NCBI RefSeq assembly: GCF_000392615.1
Contig: NZ_KB933398.1
Location: 1,000,391-1,064,390, forward strand
DNA: 64,000 bases
Reading direction: 5' to 3'
DNA from: Lysinibacillus sphaericus OT4b.31
GTDB lineage: Bacteria > Bacillota > Bacilli > Bacillales_A > Planococcaceae
Positions 1 to 8,518 of this stretch are shown here, one piece after another. Each line of letters starts with the position of its first letter. Position 1 is the first letter of the stretch. Both the position numbers and the translations under genes were made by a program. The notes beneath the pieces were generated by a model. It had not been told where the DNA came from. It was given only the letters and a program-made list of their open reading frames with translations, and did not search any database.

Positions 1-280
1 TTTTTACAAATTTACATATAAGTATGAACAGACCTAGCGTAATCATCGAATGTCCAACGCCGAAAACTAAATCGTAAATGCCAAGAGGTGAAAATATATT
101 TGAGATAAATACGCCAATAATAATTCCTACGGCAAAACGTGGATTAAAGGCAACTAAATGATTAAACATTTCCGATACTCGGAATTGCACTTCTGTAAAC
201 CCGAATGGTGCAACAAGCAAAGTGACAGCAATATACAATGCTGCAATAATACCACTTGCTGCTAAAAATTTTACTTTCAT
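1..280 (-). CDS. queT: QueT-type queuosine precursor transporter (3' end outside window)
   Basis: The reverse strand encodes about 93 residues starting MKVKFLAASGIIAALYIAVT and running off the left edge. It is very hydrophobic, with membrane segments near residues 5-25, 50-67 and 75-92, and carries the FGFTEVQFRVSEMF stretch typical of the QueT/ECF substrate-binding family. These proteins sit in the membrane and take up queuosine precursors (preQ0/preQ1) with an ECF energy-coupling module. The preQ1-I riboswitch immediately upstream independently supports the substrate. The start is the ATG 10 nt after AAGGAG, which is itself part of the riboswitch. The C-terminal half is not in the window. 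Confidence 0.9.
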   Translation of the reverse strand, partial: MKVKFLAASGIIAALYIAVTLLVAPFGFTEVQFRVSEMFNHLVAFNPRFAVGIIIGVFISNIFSPLGIYDLVFGVGHSMITLGLFILICKFVK

Positions 281-289
281 CTATTCATT

Positions 290-329
290 TCTCCTTAGTT
301 TTTTTTCGTGGGATGGTTACGAACCACGG
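290..329 (-). promoter_or_regulatory. preQ1-I riboswitch in the queT leader
   Basis: Read on the reverse strand, the element has stem CGTGG/CCACG around loop TTCGTAACCATC, followed by an A-rich tail ending AAAAAACTAAGGAG. This is the compact class I preQ1 aptamer layout. The CTAAGGAG tail is both the pseudoknot strand and the Shine-Dalgarno sequence of queT, so ligand binding should block translation initiation. The next 246 bases (330-575) show no gene. Confidence 0.92.
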
Positions 330-575
330 TGCTTTTACACAAATAAATATTTTAGTATAAAACTAACAAGGAAGTCAAATGTCAAAATAATAAAAGTCAT
401 TTATAAAAAGTAAAGTCCAAAATTTTACTTCGCAAAATTGTCATAAAATAATTTGAATGGATGCTAAAATTATTACTTTCATTAAAATGGCGTATTTTAG
501 CGGTTTAAAGCGGCAAATTAAATGAAGAAGTAAAATATTTCGTTAAATATAAAAGTCAGAACATTCATAATGTTG

Positions 576-640
576 TTGACGAACATCAATAATAACGATA
601 ATATAGCGATACGTTCACACTTTGCTTGAGTGAAGTGTGA
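576..640 (+). promoter_or_regulatory. Sigma-A promoter and leader inverted repeat for the ABC operon
   Basis: The -35 box TTGACG (576-581) and -10 box TAATAT (599-604) are separated by exactly 17 nt, predicting transcription from about 611. An 8-bp inverted repeat, TCACACTT (615-622) and AAGTGTGA (633-640), lies right at the start of the transcript. It could be an operator or a 5' stem. No T-box specifier or antiterminator sequence is visible. Confidence 0.7.
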
Positions 641-674
641 TAGATAATAGAGATAATAGTCGGGGGGATTATTT

Positions 675-1697
675 GTGAAGCGCAATATGAAAAAGCTTTC
701 GTTCCTATTATTTGGGTTAGTATTAATGCTTGCTGCATGTGGTGGCGGTGGTTCAAGTTCAACTGAATCAAAGGGTGACGAGAAGAACAATGCAAGTGAA
801 AGCGGCTCTGCAGATGAAAAAACATATAAAATCGGGATTACTCAAATCGTTGAGCATCCATCGTTAAATGCAGCGACTGAAGGCTTCAAAAAAGCCATTG
901 AAGATTCGGGCTTAAAGGTAGAATATGATTCGCAGATTGCTCAAGGCGATAACAGCTTAAACACAACAATCGCAAATAACCTAGTAAGTGCAAATGTCGA
1001 CTTAATCTTTGCCAACTCTACACCATCTGCACAGGCAGCAGCTACTGCAACTAGCGATATTCCAGTCATCTTTACTTCCGTAACAGACGCAGTTGGCGCA
1101 CAATTAATTGCGTCAATGGAAGCACCAGGTAAAAACGTAACAGGAACGATCGATTTGCACCCTGATACAATTACCAAAACGGTGGCCTTATTAAAAGATT
1201 TAGGTGCTAAAAACGTTGGTATGGTCTACAACGCTGGTGAGCAAAACTCAGTAGCACAGGTAACTGAAGTGAAAAAGATAATGGGCGAGCAGGGCTTAAC
1301 AGTAAAAGATGCTTCAGCAGCCACTTCAGCTGATGTCAAACAAGCGGCGGAATCACTAATTGGGAAAGTAGATGCATTCTATATTATTACTGATAATACG
1401 GTCGTATCTGCCCTTGAGTCAGTGATTGATGTAGCAGCAGCAAACAAATTACCACTTATTGTGGGTGAACTTGACTCGGTAGCACGTGGCGGTTTAGCTG
1501 CATACGGCTTTGAGTACTTTGATATTGGCTATGAAGCTGGCCAAATGGCAGTGAAAATTTTAAAAGGTGAAGCAACACCTGCTGAAACACCAGCTCAATA
1601 TCCACAAAACTTAAAATTATTAGTAAACAAAAAAGTTGCTGATGCTTTAGGTATTGAGATTAAAGATTCTTGGGGTGCTGAGCTTTTAGAAAAATAA
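675..1697 (+). CDS. ABC transporter substrate-binding lipoprotein (TrpX-like family)
   Basis: A 340-residue secreted lipoprotein: N-terminal KR-rich segment, hydrophobic core and lipobox LAAC at about residues 19-22, then a Gly/Ser linker and an ABC_sub_bind fold (PF04392-type). Landmarks are the EHPSLNAATEGF start and the LPLIVGELDSVARGG region near residue 265. Family members bind tryptophan or related small molecules outside the membrane; the actual ligand here is not shown by sequence. The GTG start is chosen because GGGGGGA (662-668) sits 6 nt upstream. It is first in a three-gene operon with the permease and ATPase. Confidence 0.88.
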   Translation: MKRNMKKLSFLLFGLVLMLAACGGGGSSSTESKGDEKNNASESGSADEKTYKIGITQIVEHPSLNAATEGFKKAIEDSGLKVEYDSQIAQGDNSLNTTIANNLVSANVDLIFANSTPSAQAAATATSDIPVIFTSVTDAVGAQLIASMEAPGKNVTGTIDLHPDTITKTVALLKDLGAKNVGMVYNAGEQNSVAQVTEVKKIMGEQGLTVKDASAATSADVKQAAESLIGKVDAFYIITDNTVVSALESVIDVAAANKLPLIVGELDSVARGGLAAYGFEYFDIGYEAGQMAVKILKGEATPAETPAQYPQNLKLLVNKKVADALGIEIKDSWGAELLEK

Positions 1698-1724
1698 TGC
1701 TCAAAGTGGCATCATAATTAGGTG

Positions 1725-1749
1725 AAGCGGGGGAGGCTTGTCCCCGCTT
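1725..1749 (+). promoter_or_regulatory. Intercistronic hairpin between binding protein and permease
   Basis: AAGCGGGG (1725-1732) pairs perfectly with CCCCGCTT (1742-1749) around a 9-nt loop, 28 nt after the binding-protein stop and before the permease ribosome site. It has only a short, broken U run after it (TTTATCTTCATTTTTT), so partial termination or 3' mRNA stabilisation is likely. Either would give more binding protein than membrane components. Confidence 0.65.
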
Positions 1750-1790
1750 TATCTTCATTTTTTACGATAATTTTAGGAGATGATTCGATT

Positions 1791-2819
1791 ATGTTTACAG
1801 CAATATTTGGCTCAGTAGAGCAAGGAATCATCTATGCAATTATGGCACTTGGTGTGTATTTAACATTCCGTGTGTTAGATTTTCCGGATTTAACGGTTGA
1901 TGGAAGCTTTGTAACAGGGGCGGCTACAGCAGCGACGATGATTCTGCTAGGCTACCACCCAATCTTAGCGACTTTAGTGGCAATTGTTGCTGGATTTATT
2001 GCTGGATGTATGACAGGAATTCTTCACACAAAAGGAAAGATTAACCCACTTTTAGCAGGGATTTTAATGATGATAGCTTTATATTCTATTAACCTACGTA
2101 TCATGGGGTTAACTGCAGAAAATACGATAGGTCGTCCGAATATTCCACTACTGAACTCAGAAACATTGTTTTCAAAGTTCCAAGTATTTTGGAGTAATTT
2201 AGGTATCGATGCTGCATTAAATAACGTATTAAAAGGCATGGGCATTCAGCAAGTACCGTCAACATGGAGTACGCTGATTGTAGTATTTTTCATCACGATT
2301 TTAATTAAAATTATTGCAGACTGGTTCTTAAAAACAGAAGTAGGGCTGGCTATCCGAGCAACTGGTGATAATAAACGTATGATTCGTAGTTTCTCTGCGA
2401 ATACAGATACACTTATTATTCTTGGGCTAGGTCTTTCCAATGCACTTGTCGCATTTTCTGGAGCTTTAATCGCTCAGTATTCAAAGTTCTCTGATGTCAG
2501 TATGGGGATAGGGATGATTGTTATCGGTCTTGCCTCTGTTATTATCGGAGAAGCGATTTTTGGAACAAAAACAATTATGCGTACGACTTTGGCTGTTATT
2601 GCGGGTGCTATTATTTACCGTATTATTTTAGCGTTAGCATTACGTGTAGATTTCCTTGATTCTGGGGATATGAAATTAATTACAGCAATTATTGTTATTT
2701 TAGCGCTGATCGTGCCGCAGTTTGTGGATAAAAACAAAGAGCGAAAACGTAAAGCAAAGCGTGCTGTAGAACGTGCACAAGTAAAAACGGCTGAGCAAGG
2801 GGGGAAAGGTCTTGCTTAA
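1791..2819 (+). CDS. ABC transporter permease (TrpY-like)
   Basis: A 342-residue polytopic membrane protein of the BPD_transp_2 (LivH/RbsC-like) type, with roughly eight to nine hydrophobic segments and the conserved FRVLDFPDLTVDGSF motif near its N-terminus. A GTG upstream at 1722 would add 23 residues encoded by the intercistronic hairpin. The ATG at 1791 is preferred because TTTAGGAG lies just before it and because the protein then begins at the family's conserved MFTAIFGSVEQG. The basic C-terminal tail (KERKRKAKRAVERA) is cytoplasmic. The 3' end overlaps the ATPase gene by 8 nt. Confidence 0.87.
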   Translation: MFTAIFGSVEQGIIYAIMALGVYLTFRVLDFPDLTVDGSFVTGAATAATMILLGYHPILATLVAIVAGFIAGCMTGILHTKGKINPLLAGILMMIALYSINLRIMGLTAENTIGRPNIPLLNSETLFSKFQVFWSNLGIDAALNNVLKGMGIQQVPSTWSTLIVVFFITILIKIIADWFLKTEVGLAIRATGDNKRMIRSFSANTDTLIILGLGLSNALVAFSGALIAQYSKFSDVSMGIGMIVIGLASVIIGEAIFGTKTIMRTTLAVIAGAIIYRIILALALRVDFLDSGDMKLITAIIVILALIVPQFVDKNKERKRKAKRAVERAQVKTAEQGGKGLA

Positions 2820-3606
2820 ATTGGATGGTATTAACAAAGTTTTTAATGAAGGCACACCAGATGAAAAAATCGCACTTGCTGATATCAATCTGCATTTAAA
2901 GCCAGGTGATTTCGTCACAATCATTGGTAGTAATGGCGCTGGAAAATCAACAATGATGAATATGATTTCTGGTGCATTAACACCCGACTTCGGTACAGTA
3001 CGAATTGACAGTACTAATGTAACAGGGTTACCAGAATATAAACGTTCACACTATATTGGTCGTGTATTCCAAGACCCGATGGCGGGCACTGCGCCGACAA
3101 TGACTATTGAAGAAAATTTGGCACTAGCTTACTCTCGCAATAAAAGCCGGGGCATACGTGTTGGCGTTGATAAAAAACGGCGTGAATTTTTTAAGGAATC
3201 ATTAGGCATGCTTGGCTTAAATCTAGAAAATCGCTTATCAGCGAAGGTTGGCTTGCTTTCTGGTGGTGAACGTCAAGCGCTGTCTCTTTTAATGGCAACA
3301 TTCACGAAGCCATCAATCTTGTTGCTAGATGAACATACAGCTGCCCTTGATCCGTCACGTGCGGAGCTAATTACACGCATTACAAAACATCTAGTTGAAA
3401 AAGATAACTTAACGACGTTAATGGTAACGCACAACATGCAACAAGCGTTAGACTTAGGAAATCGCCTCATTATGATGGATAAAGGTCAAATTATTTTAGA
3501 AGTTGGTGAGGACCGCAAGCATGAACTTACAATTCCAGATTTAATGGCAGAATTCGAACGCATACGTGGAGAGAAGATGAACTCTGACCGCGCACTGCTA
3601 GGATAA
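2812..3606 (+). CDS. ABC transporter ATP-binding protein (TrpZ-like)
   Basis: A 264-residue ATPase that powers the importer. Walker A is GSNGAGKS (about residues 39-46), the Q-loop is VFQDPMAG, the signature is LLSGGERQ, and Walker B is ILLLDEHTAALDP. The His after DE is typical of this particular subfamily, where most ABC proteins have Pro. The switch His is in MVTHNM. It begins at TTG 2812 behind GGGGGGAAAGG, overlapping the permease stop, so translation is probably coupled. Confidence 0.9.
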   Translation: MLKLDGINKVFNEGTPDEKIALADINLHLKPGDFVTIIGSNGAGKSTMMNMISGALTPDFGTVRIDSTNVTGLPEYKRSHYIGRVFQDPMAGTAPTMTIEENLALAYSRNKSRGIRVGVDKKRREFFKESLGMLGLNLENRLSAKVGLLSGGERQALSLLMATFTKPSILLLDEHTAALDPSRAELITRITKHLVEKDNLTTLMVTHNMQQALDLGNRLIMMDKGQIILEVGEDRKHELTIPDLMAEFERIRGEKMNSDRALLG

Positions 3607-3610
3607 TTTC

Positions 3611-3639
3611 AACGCCCATACCTCGGTATGGGCGTTTTT
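3611..3639 (+). terminator. Rho-independent terminator of the ABC operon
   Basis: A perfect 12-bp stem, AACGCCCATACC / GGTATGGGCGTT, with a 2-nt loop and a short U run. Confidence 0.9.
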
Positions 3640-3641
3640 GT

Positions 3642-3766
3642 CGATATTTTGAGAAGTTGGGCGATAAACTCAAAAAGTTGGGTGATAAAAAAGCAAAAGT
3701 TATCGATAAAAGCGACGTTTGTTTCGATAAACTATGTAAAATTATCTGATAATTCACTTATAATAA
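3642..3766. repeat. 21-nt-period GATAAA array, copy A
   Basis: Units begin with CGATA/TGATA at 3642, 3662, 3683, 3704, 3725 and 3747, so spacing is 20, 21, 21, 21 and 22 nt. Shared unit pattern: (C/T)GATAAA, then a variable A-rich stretch, then AAAGTT(GGG/AT). The array fills the gap between the ABC-operon terminator and the NERD gene. The same pattern recurs at five other loci in the window. Confidence 0.85.
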
Positions 3767-3788
3767 AAGAAAGGAAGGAGGTGAGCGA

Positions 3789-4649
3789 ATGTTATTGAAG
3801 CAGCGAGCAAAGTCTTCTAAGCAATTAATGTTAGAGATGATTGAACGAAGATTATCTAAATCTCATGCCAAATACATCTATTTTCATGAACAATTGAATA
3901 GAGCACAAGCAGGGTTTGTTGGTGAGCAAAGAGTCGATCAGCAATGGCTTGATATGCATATCAAGCATAAGCATTTTATATTACACGATGTAGAGCTTAT
4001 AAATGACAGAGGTTTTTCACATCAAATGGATACATTATTTATATGTCAATATTTTATATGTATTATTGAGATTAAGAATATCGTTGGCCAAGTCGAATAT
4101 ATGGAAGATAATCATCAATTTATTAGAATAACTGCTAATGGAAGAGTAGATGGTTTTAAAAATCCATTTGACCAAGTGAAGCGACATGCTAGATTTTTGC
4201 GGCAACTTTTTCATGACATCAATGTAAATATCCCAATTGTTTATATGATTGTGTCGGCAAATCCTAATATGATTATGACATCGAATTTGTTGTCAAAGCC
4301 GATTATTCACGTTAGCGGATTAGCTGAAAAAATAGAGCAATTATTTCAACGATATCAACAAATTTGTATGGATGAAAAGAGTTTTCATCAATGTTCACAC
4401 TATGTTCTGGCAATGCACCGGCCAACGCAATGGGTACCAGATGTTGAAATGGATGACTTAAGAAAAGGTGTATTATGTTCACAATGCAACTTTCAGCATG
4501 TAATGCACTATCACTTTGGTAAATGGCACTGCGAGGCTTGTCGATGGAACGATAGAGATTCCATACTAACGGCTTTGCATGATTATCTGTTAATTGTAGG
4601 GAATACAGTTTCTAATGGTGAATTTAGAGATTTTTTTGGAATCCCTTAA
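3789..4649 (+). CDS. NERD-domain protein, C-terminus cut by an in-frame stop
   Basis: A 286-residue protein preceded by AAGGAGGTGAGCG. The NERD (nuclease-related) domain spans roughly residues 40-150; visible landmarks are GFVGEQRVDQQW, the acidic HQMDTLF strand and the IIEIKN motif, which match the restriction-endonuclease-like core. A CxxC...CxxC zinc ribbon (CSQCNF, CEACRW) lies near residues 231-256. After TAA (4647-4649) the same frame continues with family-like sequence (VAYYLLKHLKFEVMGANKNR) to TGA at 4749-4751, so 33 conserved codons are separated by one stop codon. NERD proteins are presumed to act on nucleic acid; the role is unknown. The protein may still work without this tail. 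Confidence 0.85.
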   Translation: MLLKQRAKSSKQLMLEMIERRLSKSHAKYIYFHEQLNRAQAGFVGEQRVDQQWLDMHIKHKHFILHDVELINDRGFSHQMDTLFICQYFICIIEIKNIVGQVEYMEDNHQFIRITANGRVDGFKNPFDQVKRHARFLRQLFHDINVNIPIVYMIVSANPNMIMTSNLLSKPIIHVSGLAEKIEQLFQRYQQICMDEKSFHQCSHYVLAMHRPTQWVPDVEMDDLRKGVLCSQCNFQHVMHYHFGKWHCEACRWNDRDSILTALHDYLLIVGNTVSNGEFRDFFGIP

Positions 4650-4807
4650 GAAAAGGTGGCTTATTATTTACTAAAACACTTAAAGTTTGAGGTTATGGGT
4701 GCAAATAAAAATAGACGATATATTATTCCAGAGAGCGTGTTAGATTATTGATAAGGCGACAAAGAGCTATCAGAGCGGTCAGGTAGTGTCGCATGTAAGA
4801 TAGATGT

Positions 4808-4891
4808 CGATATTTTTTTAAAGTTGGGTGATAAACAAACAAAAGTTATCGATAAAATCGAAGTTTGTTGCATAAATAAAGAAATGCTGAA
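4808..4891. repeat. 21-nt-period GATAAA array, copy B
   Basis: Units start at 4808 (CGATAT), 4829 (TGATAAA), 4850 (CGATAAA) and 4871 (CATAAA), all exactly 21 nt apart. The first three units closely resemble copy A, including AAAGTTGGG and AAAAGTTAT endings. Just upstream GCGACA (4757) and TGTCGC form a loose inverted pair. Confidence 0.85.
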
Positions 4892-4897
4892 ATCCAC

Positions 4898-4930
4898 AAA
4901 AAAATCACACTCGCATACAAGCAAGTGTGA
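4898..4930 (-). terminator. Terminator of ilvA
   Basis: On the reverse strand, TCACACTTGC pairs with GCGAGTGTGA (one wobble) and is followed by a run of seven Ts, 10 nt past the ilvA stop. Confidence 0.88.
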
Positions 4931-4939
4931 CGAAAAATC

Positions 4940-6202
4940 TTATACTAACAAGCCAAACAATTGAAGGTCATTATTAACTTCTTTATAATTGAAGCCAAAC
5001 TCTTTCATGCGAGCAAGTAGTCCTTCATAGTCGTTTCGGTTGCCGAGTTCAATACCAACTAGTGCAGGTCCACTTTCCTTGTTGTTTTTCTTCGTATATT
5101 CAAAAGTGGTAATATCATCATTCGGCCCTAGGACACTTGTTAGAAATTGGCGAAGAGCACCAGCTCGTTGAGGGAAGCTCACAATGAAGTAGTATAGTAA
5201 GCCTTCATGAATTAGAGATTTCTCTTTAATCTCTTGCATACGACCGATATCATTGTTGCCGCCACTGATGATGACAACGACTGATTTCCCTTTAATTACT
5301 TCTTTATAGTTATCAAGTGCAGCTACTGATAAAGCACCAGCAGGCTCTGCGATAATGGCATGTTTATTATATAAATCTAATATAGTTGTACATACTTTTC
5401 CTTCAGGAACCAACACGATGTCGTCTAAATAACGGCGACAAACATCATATGTGTGGTTGCCGACACATTTTACCGCAGCACCATCGACGAATTTGTCGAT
5501 CCAGTCAAGTGCCACAGCACCACCGTCTGCAAACGCCGCTTTCATACTACCTGCACCAGCAGGTTCAACACCAATAATTTTACTATTTGGAGATAGGTTT
5601 TTCACATAGGCAGAGACACCTGACATTAAACCTCCACCGCCGATGCTACCGAATACATAGTCGATTGGCTCCTCCATGTCATTCATGATTTCAACGGCAA
5701 CAGTTCCTTGGCCTGCAATAACATCAAAATCATCAAATGGGTGGATAAAGATTTTTTCTTGCTCCTCACAGTAAGCGAATGCACTCTCGGCAGAATCATC
5801 AAATGTATCACCAGCTAGCATAATTTCTACGTATTCACGACCAAACATACGCACTTGGTCGATTTTTTGTTTTGGTGTTGTTTGAGGCATAAAAATACTC
5901 GCCTGTATTTTCAGTTGAGCACAGGCATAAGCAACACCTTGTGCATGATTACCTGCGCTTGCACAGACGACTCCCGCAATACGTGCCTCTTCTTCAATTT
6001 TTTTGATTTTATAGTAGGCACCGCGAAGTTTAAATGAGCGTACATGCTGCAAATCCTCGCGCTTAAAATAAATACTAGCACCATACTTCTCTGATAAATA
6101 ATCGTTTTTTTGTAGTGGCGTATGCACAACTACATCTTTTAAGAAATGATGTGCAATTAAGATATTCTCAACTTGCACAGTTTTAGTTTCAGCAACTTCC
6201 AT
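4940..6202 (-). CDS. ilvA: Threonine ammonia-lyase, biosynthetic type
   Basis: A 420-residue PLP enzyme that converts threonine to 2-oxobutanoate plus ammonia, the first step towards isoleucine. The PLP lysine is in SFKLRGAYY (about residues 49-57), with ASAGNHAQGVA and the phosphate-binding GSIGGGGLMSG loop. A single C-terminal ACT-like domain (from about residue 325, beginning LLYYFIVSFPQRAGALRQFL) gives the length of the B. subtilis IlvA class and probably mediates feedback inhibition. The start ATG at 6202 is 9 nt after CGGAGG; an ATG farther upstream (6238) lacks a ribosome site. No T-box is visible in the 293 nt upstream. Confidence 0.93.
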   Translation of the reverse strand: MEVAETKTVQVENILIAHHFLKDVVVHTPLQKNDYLSEKYGASIYFKREDLQHVRSFKLRGAYYKIKKIEEEARIAGVVCASAGNHAQGVAYACAQLKIQASIFMPQTTPKQKIDQVRMFGREYVEIMLAGDTFDDSAESAFAYCEEQEKIFIHPFDDFDVIAGQGTVAVEIMNDMEEPIDYVFGSIGGGGLMSGVSAYVKNLSPNSKIIGVEPAGAGSMKAAFADGGAVALDWIDKFVDGAAVKCVGNHTYDVCRRYLDDIVLVPEGKVCTTILDLYNKHAIIAEPAGALSVAALDNYKEVIKGKSVVVIISGGNNDIGRMQEIKEKSLIHEGLLYYFIVSFPQRAGALRQFLTSVLGPNDDITTFEYTKKNNKESGPALVGIELGNRNDYEGLLARMKEFGFNYKEVNNDLQLFGLLV

Positions 6203-6448
6203 GGCATTCATCCTCCGTTTTACGTATAAAACATTCATTTATGATAGCATATTTTATCAGGTTTTTGTTATTAATTTTTAGTAAATTCTAAATTTTCGGT
6301 GTCTATTTTGAGGACACAGTAAATTCAATAAACGTGTATTGTAGAATAATTTATTGTGTTCGAGAATAATTGATTGTTTATCGAGTTTTATTGAACTATC
6401 ATTACGATGCAAGTTGCGCAGAAAATACCTAACGATCATAAAGAAGAA

Positions 6449-6477
6449 CGCTAAGCATATATTAGACTAGCTTAGCG
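6449..6477 (+). promoter_or_regulatory. Leader hairpin before the TerC-family gene
   Basis: CGCTAAGC (6449-6456) and GCTTAGCG (6470-6477) form a perfect 8-bp stem with a 13-nt loop, 18 nt before the start codon and just before the ribosome site. It lacks a U run. The yybP-ykoY manganese aptamer often found before TerC genes was looked for and not recognised. Confidence 0.5.
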
Positions 6478-6495
6478 CAAGTAGGGGGTAAGGTA

Positions 6496-7239
6496 TTGGA
6501 AATCATTCATGGAATTCTATCTACATATATGCAATTTTTCGATTGGGAGATGTGGCGGGAAGTTTTAGCTGATCCTGTGTCGTGGGGATTAATATCATCA
6601 CTAGTGATAATTGAGGGATTGCTATCAGCTGATAATGCGCTCGTACTAGCGGTACTTGTTAAACATTTACCAAATAAGCAACGGAAAAGAGCATTAATGT
6701 ATGGAATGCTAGGAGCATATTTTTTCCGTTTCTTATTTATTGGAATAGGCGTTTATCTTGTAGAGTTTTGGTATATCAAAGTGTTAGGAGCAATGTATTT
6801 AGGTTGGATTTGTATTGCCCATTTCTTAAAAATAGGGGAAGAGGATAGTTTAAAGGAAGTAAAAAAGTCGGGGATAATGGTTCGGTTGTTTGGCGTTTTC
6901 TGGGCGACTGTTATTTCTGTAGAACTCATGGATATTGCATTTTCAATCGATTCTATTTTTGCTGCCTTCGCGATATCCGATCAAGTGTGGGTATTATTAG
7001 TTGGAGGAATGCTAGGCATTTTAATGATGCGCACAATTGCAGGTGCATTTTTAATCATCATTGAAAAAATACCTGAACTAGAGTCAACGGCATTTATCAT
7101 TATTGGTATTATTGCACTCAAAATGCTCGTTACCGTATTTGGCGTGCACATTCCGCATTATATGTTTTTTGTCGTATTGCTCATCGCGTTCGTGATGACA
7201 ATGATTGTGCATGTGGTCAATAAATTAAAAGTGGCTTAA
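6496..7239 (+). CDS. TerC family membrane protein (YceF/YkoY-like)
   Basis: A 247-residue integral membrane protein with about seven hydrophobic segments. It has the paired TerC signatures: EGLLSADNALVLAVLVKHLP near residue 40 and VELMDIAFSIDSIFAAFAIS near residue 150, whose acidic residues lie within membrane helices and are thought to bind metal. B. subtilis relatives help export manganese to load secreted or membrane metalloproteins. The start is TTG at 6496 behind GGGGGTAAGG. It is a single-gene unit ending at a bidirectional terminator. Confidence 0.88.
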   Translation: MEIIHGILSTYMQFFDWEMWREVLADPVSWGLISSLVIIEGLLSADNALVLAVLVKHLPNKQRKRALMYGMLGAYFFRFLFIGIGVYLVEFWYIKVLGAMYLGWICIAHFLKIGEEDSLKEVKKSGIMVRLFGVFWATVISVELMDIAFSIDSIFAAFAISDQVWVLLVGGMLGILMMRTIAGAFLIIIEKIPELESTAFIIIGIIALKMLVTVFGVHIPHYMFFVVLLIAFVMTMIVHVVNKLKVA

Positions 7240-7242
7240 TTG

Positions 7243-7289
7243 AAAAGCGGTTCTGTCCTCATTTACTAAAGAGGACAAAACCGTTTTTT
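7243..7289. terminator. Bidirectional terminator between terC-like gene and bshB2
   Basis: AAGCGGTTCTGTCCTC pairs with GAGGACAAAACCGTTTT around ATTTACTAAA, with T runs suited to both convergent genes. Confidence 0.88.
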
Positions 7290-7977
7290 ATTTTACATAT
7301 TGATCGGGGTTAATAATATAGAACCTTTCAACATTGAGCCAGCTTTCGCTCATTGGCTCGCCGTCATCAATGCGTTTTTCTGTTTCTTGCATCATCCAAC
7401 CTGTTTGAGAGGCATGAGCTTGTAACGCTTTTAATTTATCCATCTTCATTTCACTTATATCTAATTGAATATGTGGTTCACCATTTTTTTCGATTGTATC
7501 ATTGGCAAAGGCACAGCCTAAAATTTGTGGACGCGCTGCTGTTGGCATGCGACGAACGGCTTCCACTACAGCACGTGCAGTTGCTTCGTGATCTGGATGT
7601 ACCGCAAAGCCAGGGAGGAAAGTGAAAATAAGTGATGGCATTAATTCTTCAATCAAGCCCTCAACAAGTTTCACCATTTTTTCGTCATCTTCAAACTCGA
7701 TTGTTTTGTCTCGGAGGCCAAGCATGCGCAAGTCTTGAATACCCATCGCCTCTGCAGCAGCTACAAGCTCCTTGCGACGAATTTCTGGCAATGATTCACG
7801 CGTTGCAAATGGTGGATTACCTAAATTACGACCCATCTCACCTAGTGTTAAACAGGCATATGTAACAGGCGTATTCATTTTCTTTGTATAATAAGCTATT
7901 GTTCCAGCAACTGAGAAAGCCTCATCATCAGGGTGAGGGTAAACAATTAAAATATGACGCTGTGGTTGTAAATTCAA
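7288..7977 (-). CDS. bshB2: Bacillithiol biosynthesis deacetylase BshB2
   Basis: A 229-residue PIG-L/LmbE family zinc hydrolase that removes the acetyl group from GlcNAc-malate to give GlcN-malate, the second step of bacillithiol synthesis. The zinc motif PHPDDEAF is near residues 15-22 and the HPDH motif is in GFAVHPDHEATARAVV. The start is taken as TTG at 7977, placed 7 nt after GGGGG, giving MNLQPQRHILIV; the longer open frame would run into yojF. The partner yojF lies 13 nt upstream, the same pairing as B. subtilis yojF-yojG. Confidence 0.9.
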   Translation of the reverse strand: MNLQPQRHILIVYPHPDDEAFSVAGTIAYYTKKMNTPVTYACLTLGEMGRNLGNPPFATRESLPEIRRKELVAAAEAMGIQDLRMLGLRDKTIEFEDDEKMVKLVEGLIEELMPSLIFTFLPGFAVHPDHEATARAVVEAVRRMPTAARPQILGCAFANDTIEKNGEPHIQLDISEMKMDKLKALQAHASQTGWMMQETEKRIDDGEPMSESWLNVERFYIINPDQYVK

Positions 7978-7990
7978 ATAGTCGTCCCCC

Positions 7991-8341
7991 TTAATAAGTA
8001 AATGGCGTTTCGCTAATTTCAAGTGCAATCGCCAATTTGCCAGAGTAGTCTAGTCCAGCCATTAACAAACGGCCTAAATCATCTAATTCATAATGTGTGA
8101 TGCCTTGGGCGTAAACCCATCCATGGACCATTTTTAAACCAACACGATGCGGTGAATCATCCACCACTTTCGCTAGTTCATAATTGATTTTTGCATTGCG
8201 AATAAAAGCACCAGCATTAAAAAAATTTTCGTCATAGTGTGCTGCATAAGAACCGTTTGTCGTCTCAAGATGAATGTAAACGTCTTTATTGGCGAAAGAA
8301 TTCAATAATTCCTGCAACGTCTCTACCTGTATTTCCTGCAT
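7991..8341 (-). CDS. yojF: YojF family protein (DUF1806)
   Basis: A 116-residue soluble protein, preceded by AAAGGAGTG. The sequence matches the DUF1806/YojF family: ELLNSFANKDVYIHLETTNGSY at the start and an MVHGWVYAQGITHYELDD core. It is co-transcribed ahead of bshB2, as in Bacillus; the family is linked to bacillithiol by this conserved pairing only and has no established biochemical activity. Confidence 0.88.
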   Translation of the reverse strand: MQEIQVETLQELLNSFANKDVYIHLETTNGSYAAHYDENFFNAGAFIRNAKINYELAKVVDDSPHRVGLKMVHGWVYAQGITHYELDDLGRLLMAGLDYSGKLAIALEISETPFTY

Positions 8342-8518
8342 CTTAACACTCCTTTCACGATCGTTTCCCTTTTAAGTATAGTTAAAAAAGGTCACAAAGG
8401 GAAATTGAATGCCCTATTATCCATCAAATGATAATTTCTTCTCTGGATGAATCTGTGGTTTCTATATATTAAGATAATTATGTAATTCAATAAAGTTAGT
8501 TTTTTTAAGTTCAAATAC

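Noticed and set aside
222..413. Open frame over the preQ1 leader
   Set aside because: Antisense to queT and its riboswitch, no ribosome site.
413..674. T-box leader for a tryptophan-type transporter
   Set aside because: No T-box core sequence, specifier loop or terminator/antiterminator pair found.
3527..3757. Reverse-strand open frame with LSPNF-type heptads
   Set aside because: Heptads are produced by the 21-nt DNA array; no start site, and other arrays contain stops in this frame.
3642..3766. GATAAA arrays as a CRISPR array
   Set aside because: Units are 21 nt with degenerate sequence throughout, no conserved repeat with unique spacers and no cas genes.
6241..6490. yybP-ykoY manganese riboswitch before the TerC-family gene
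   Set aside because: Conserved loop sequences are not present; only a simple hairpin is visible.
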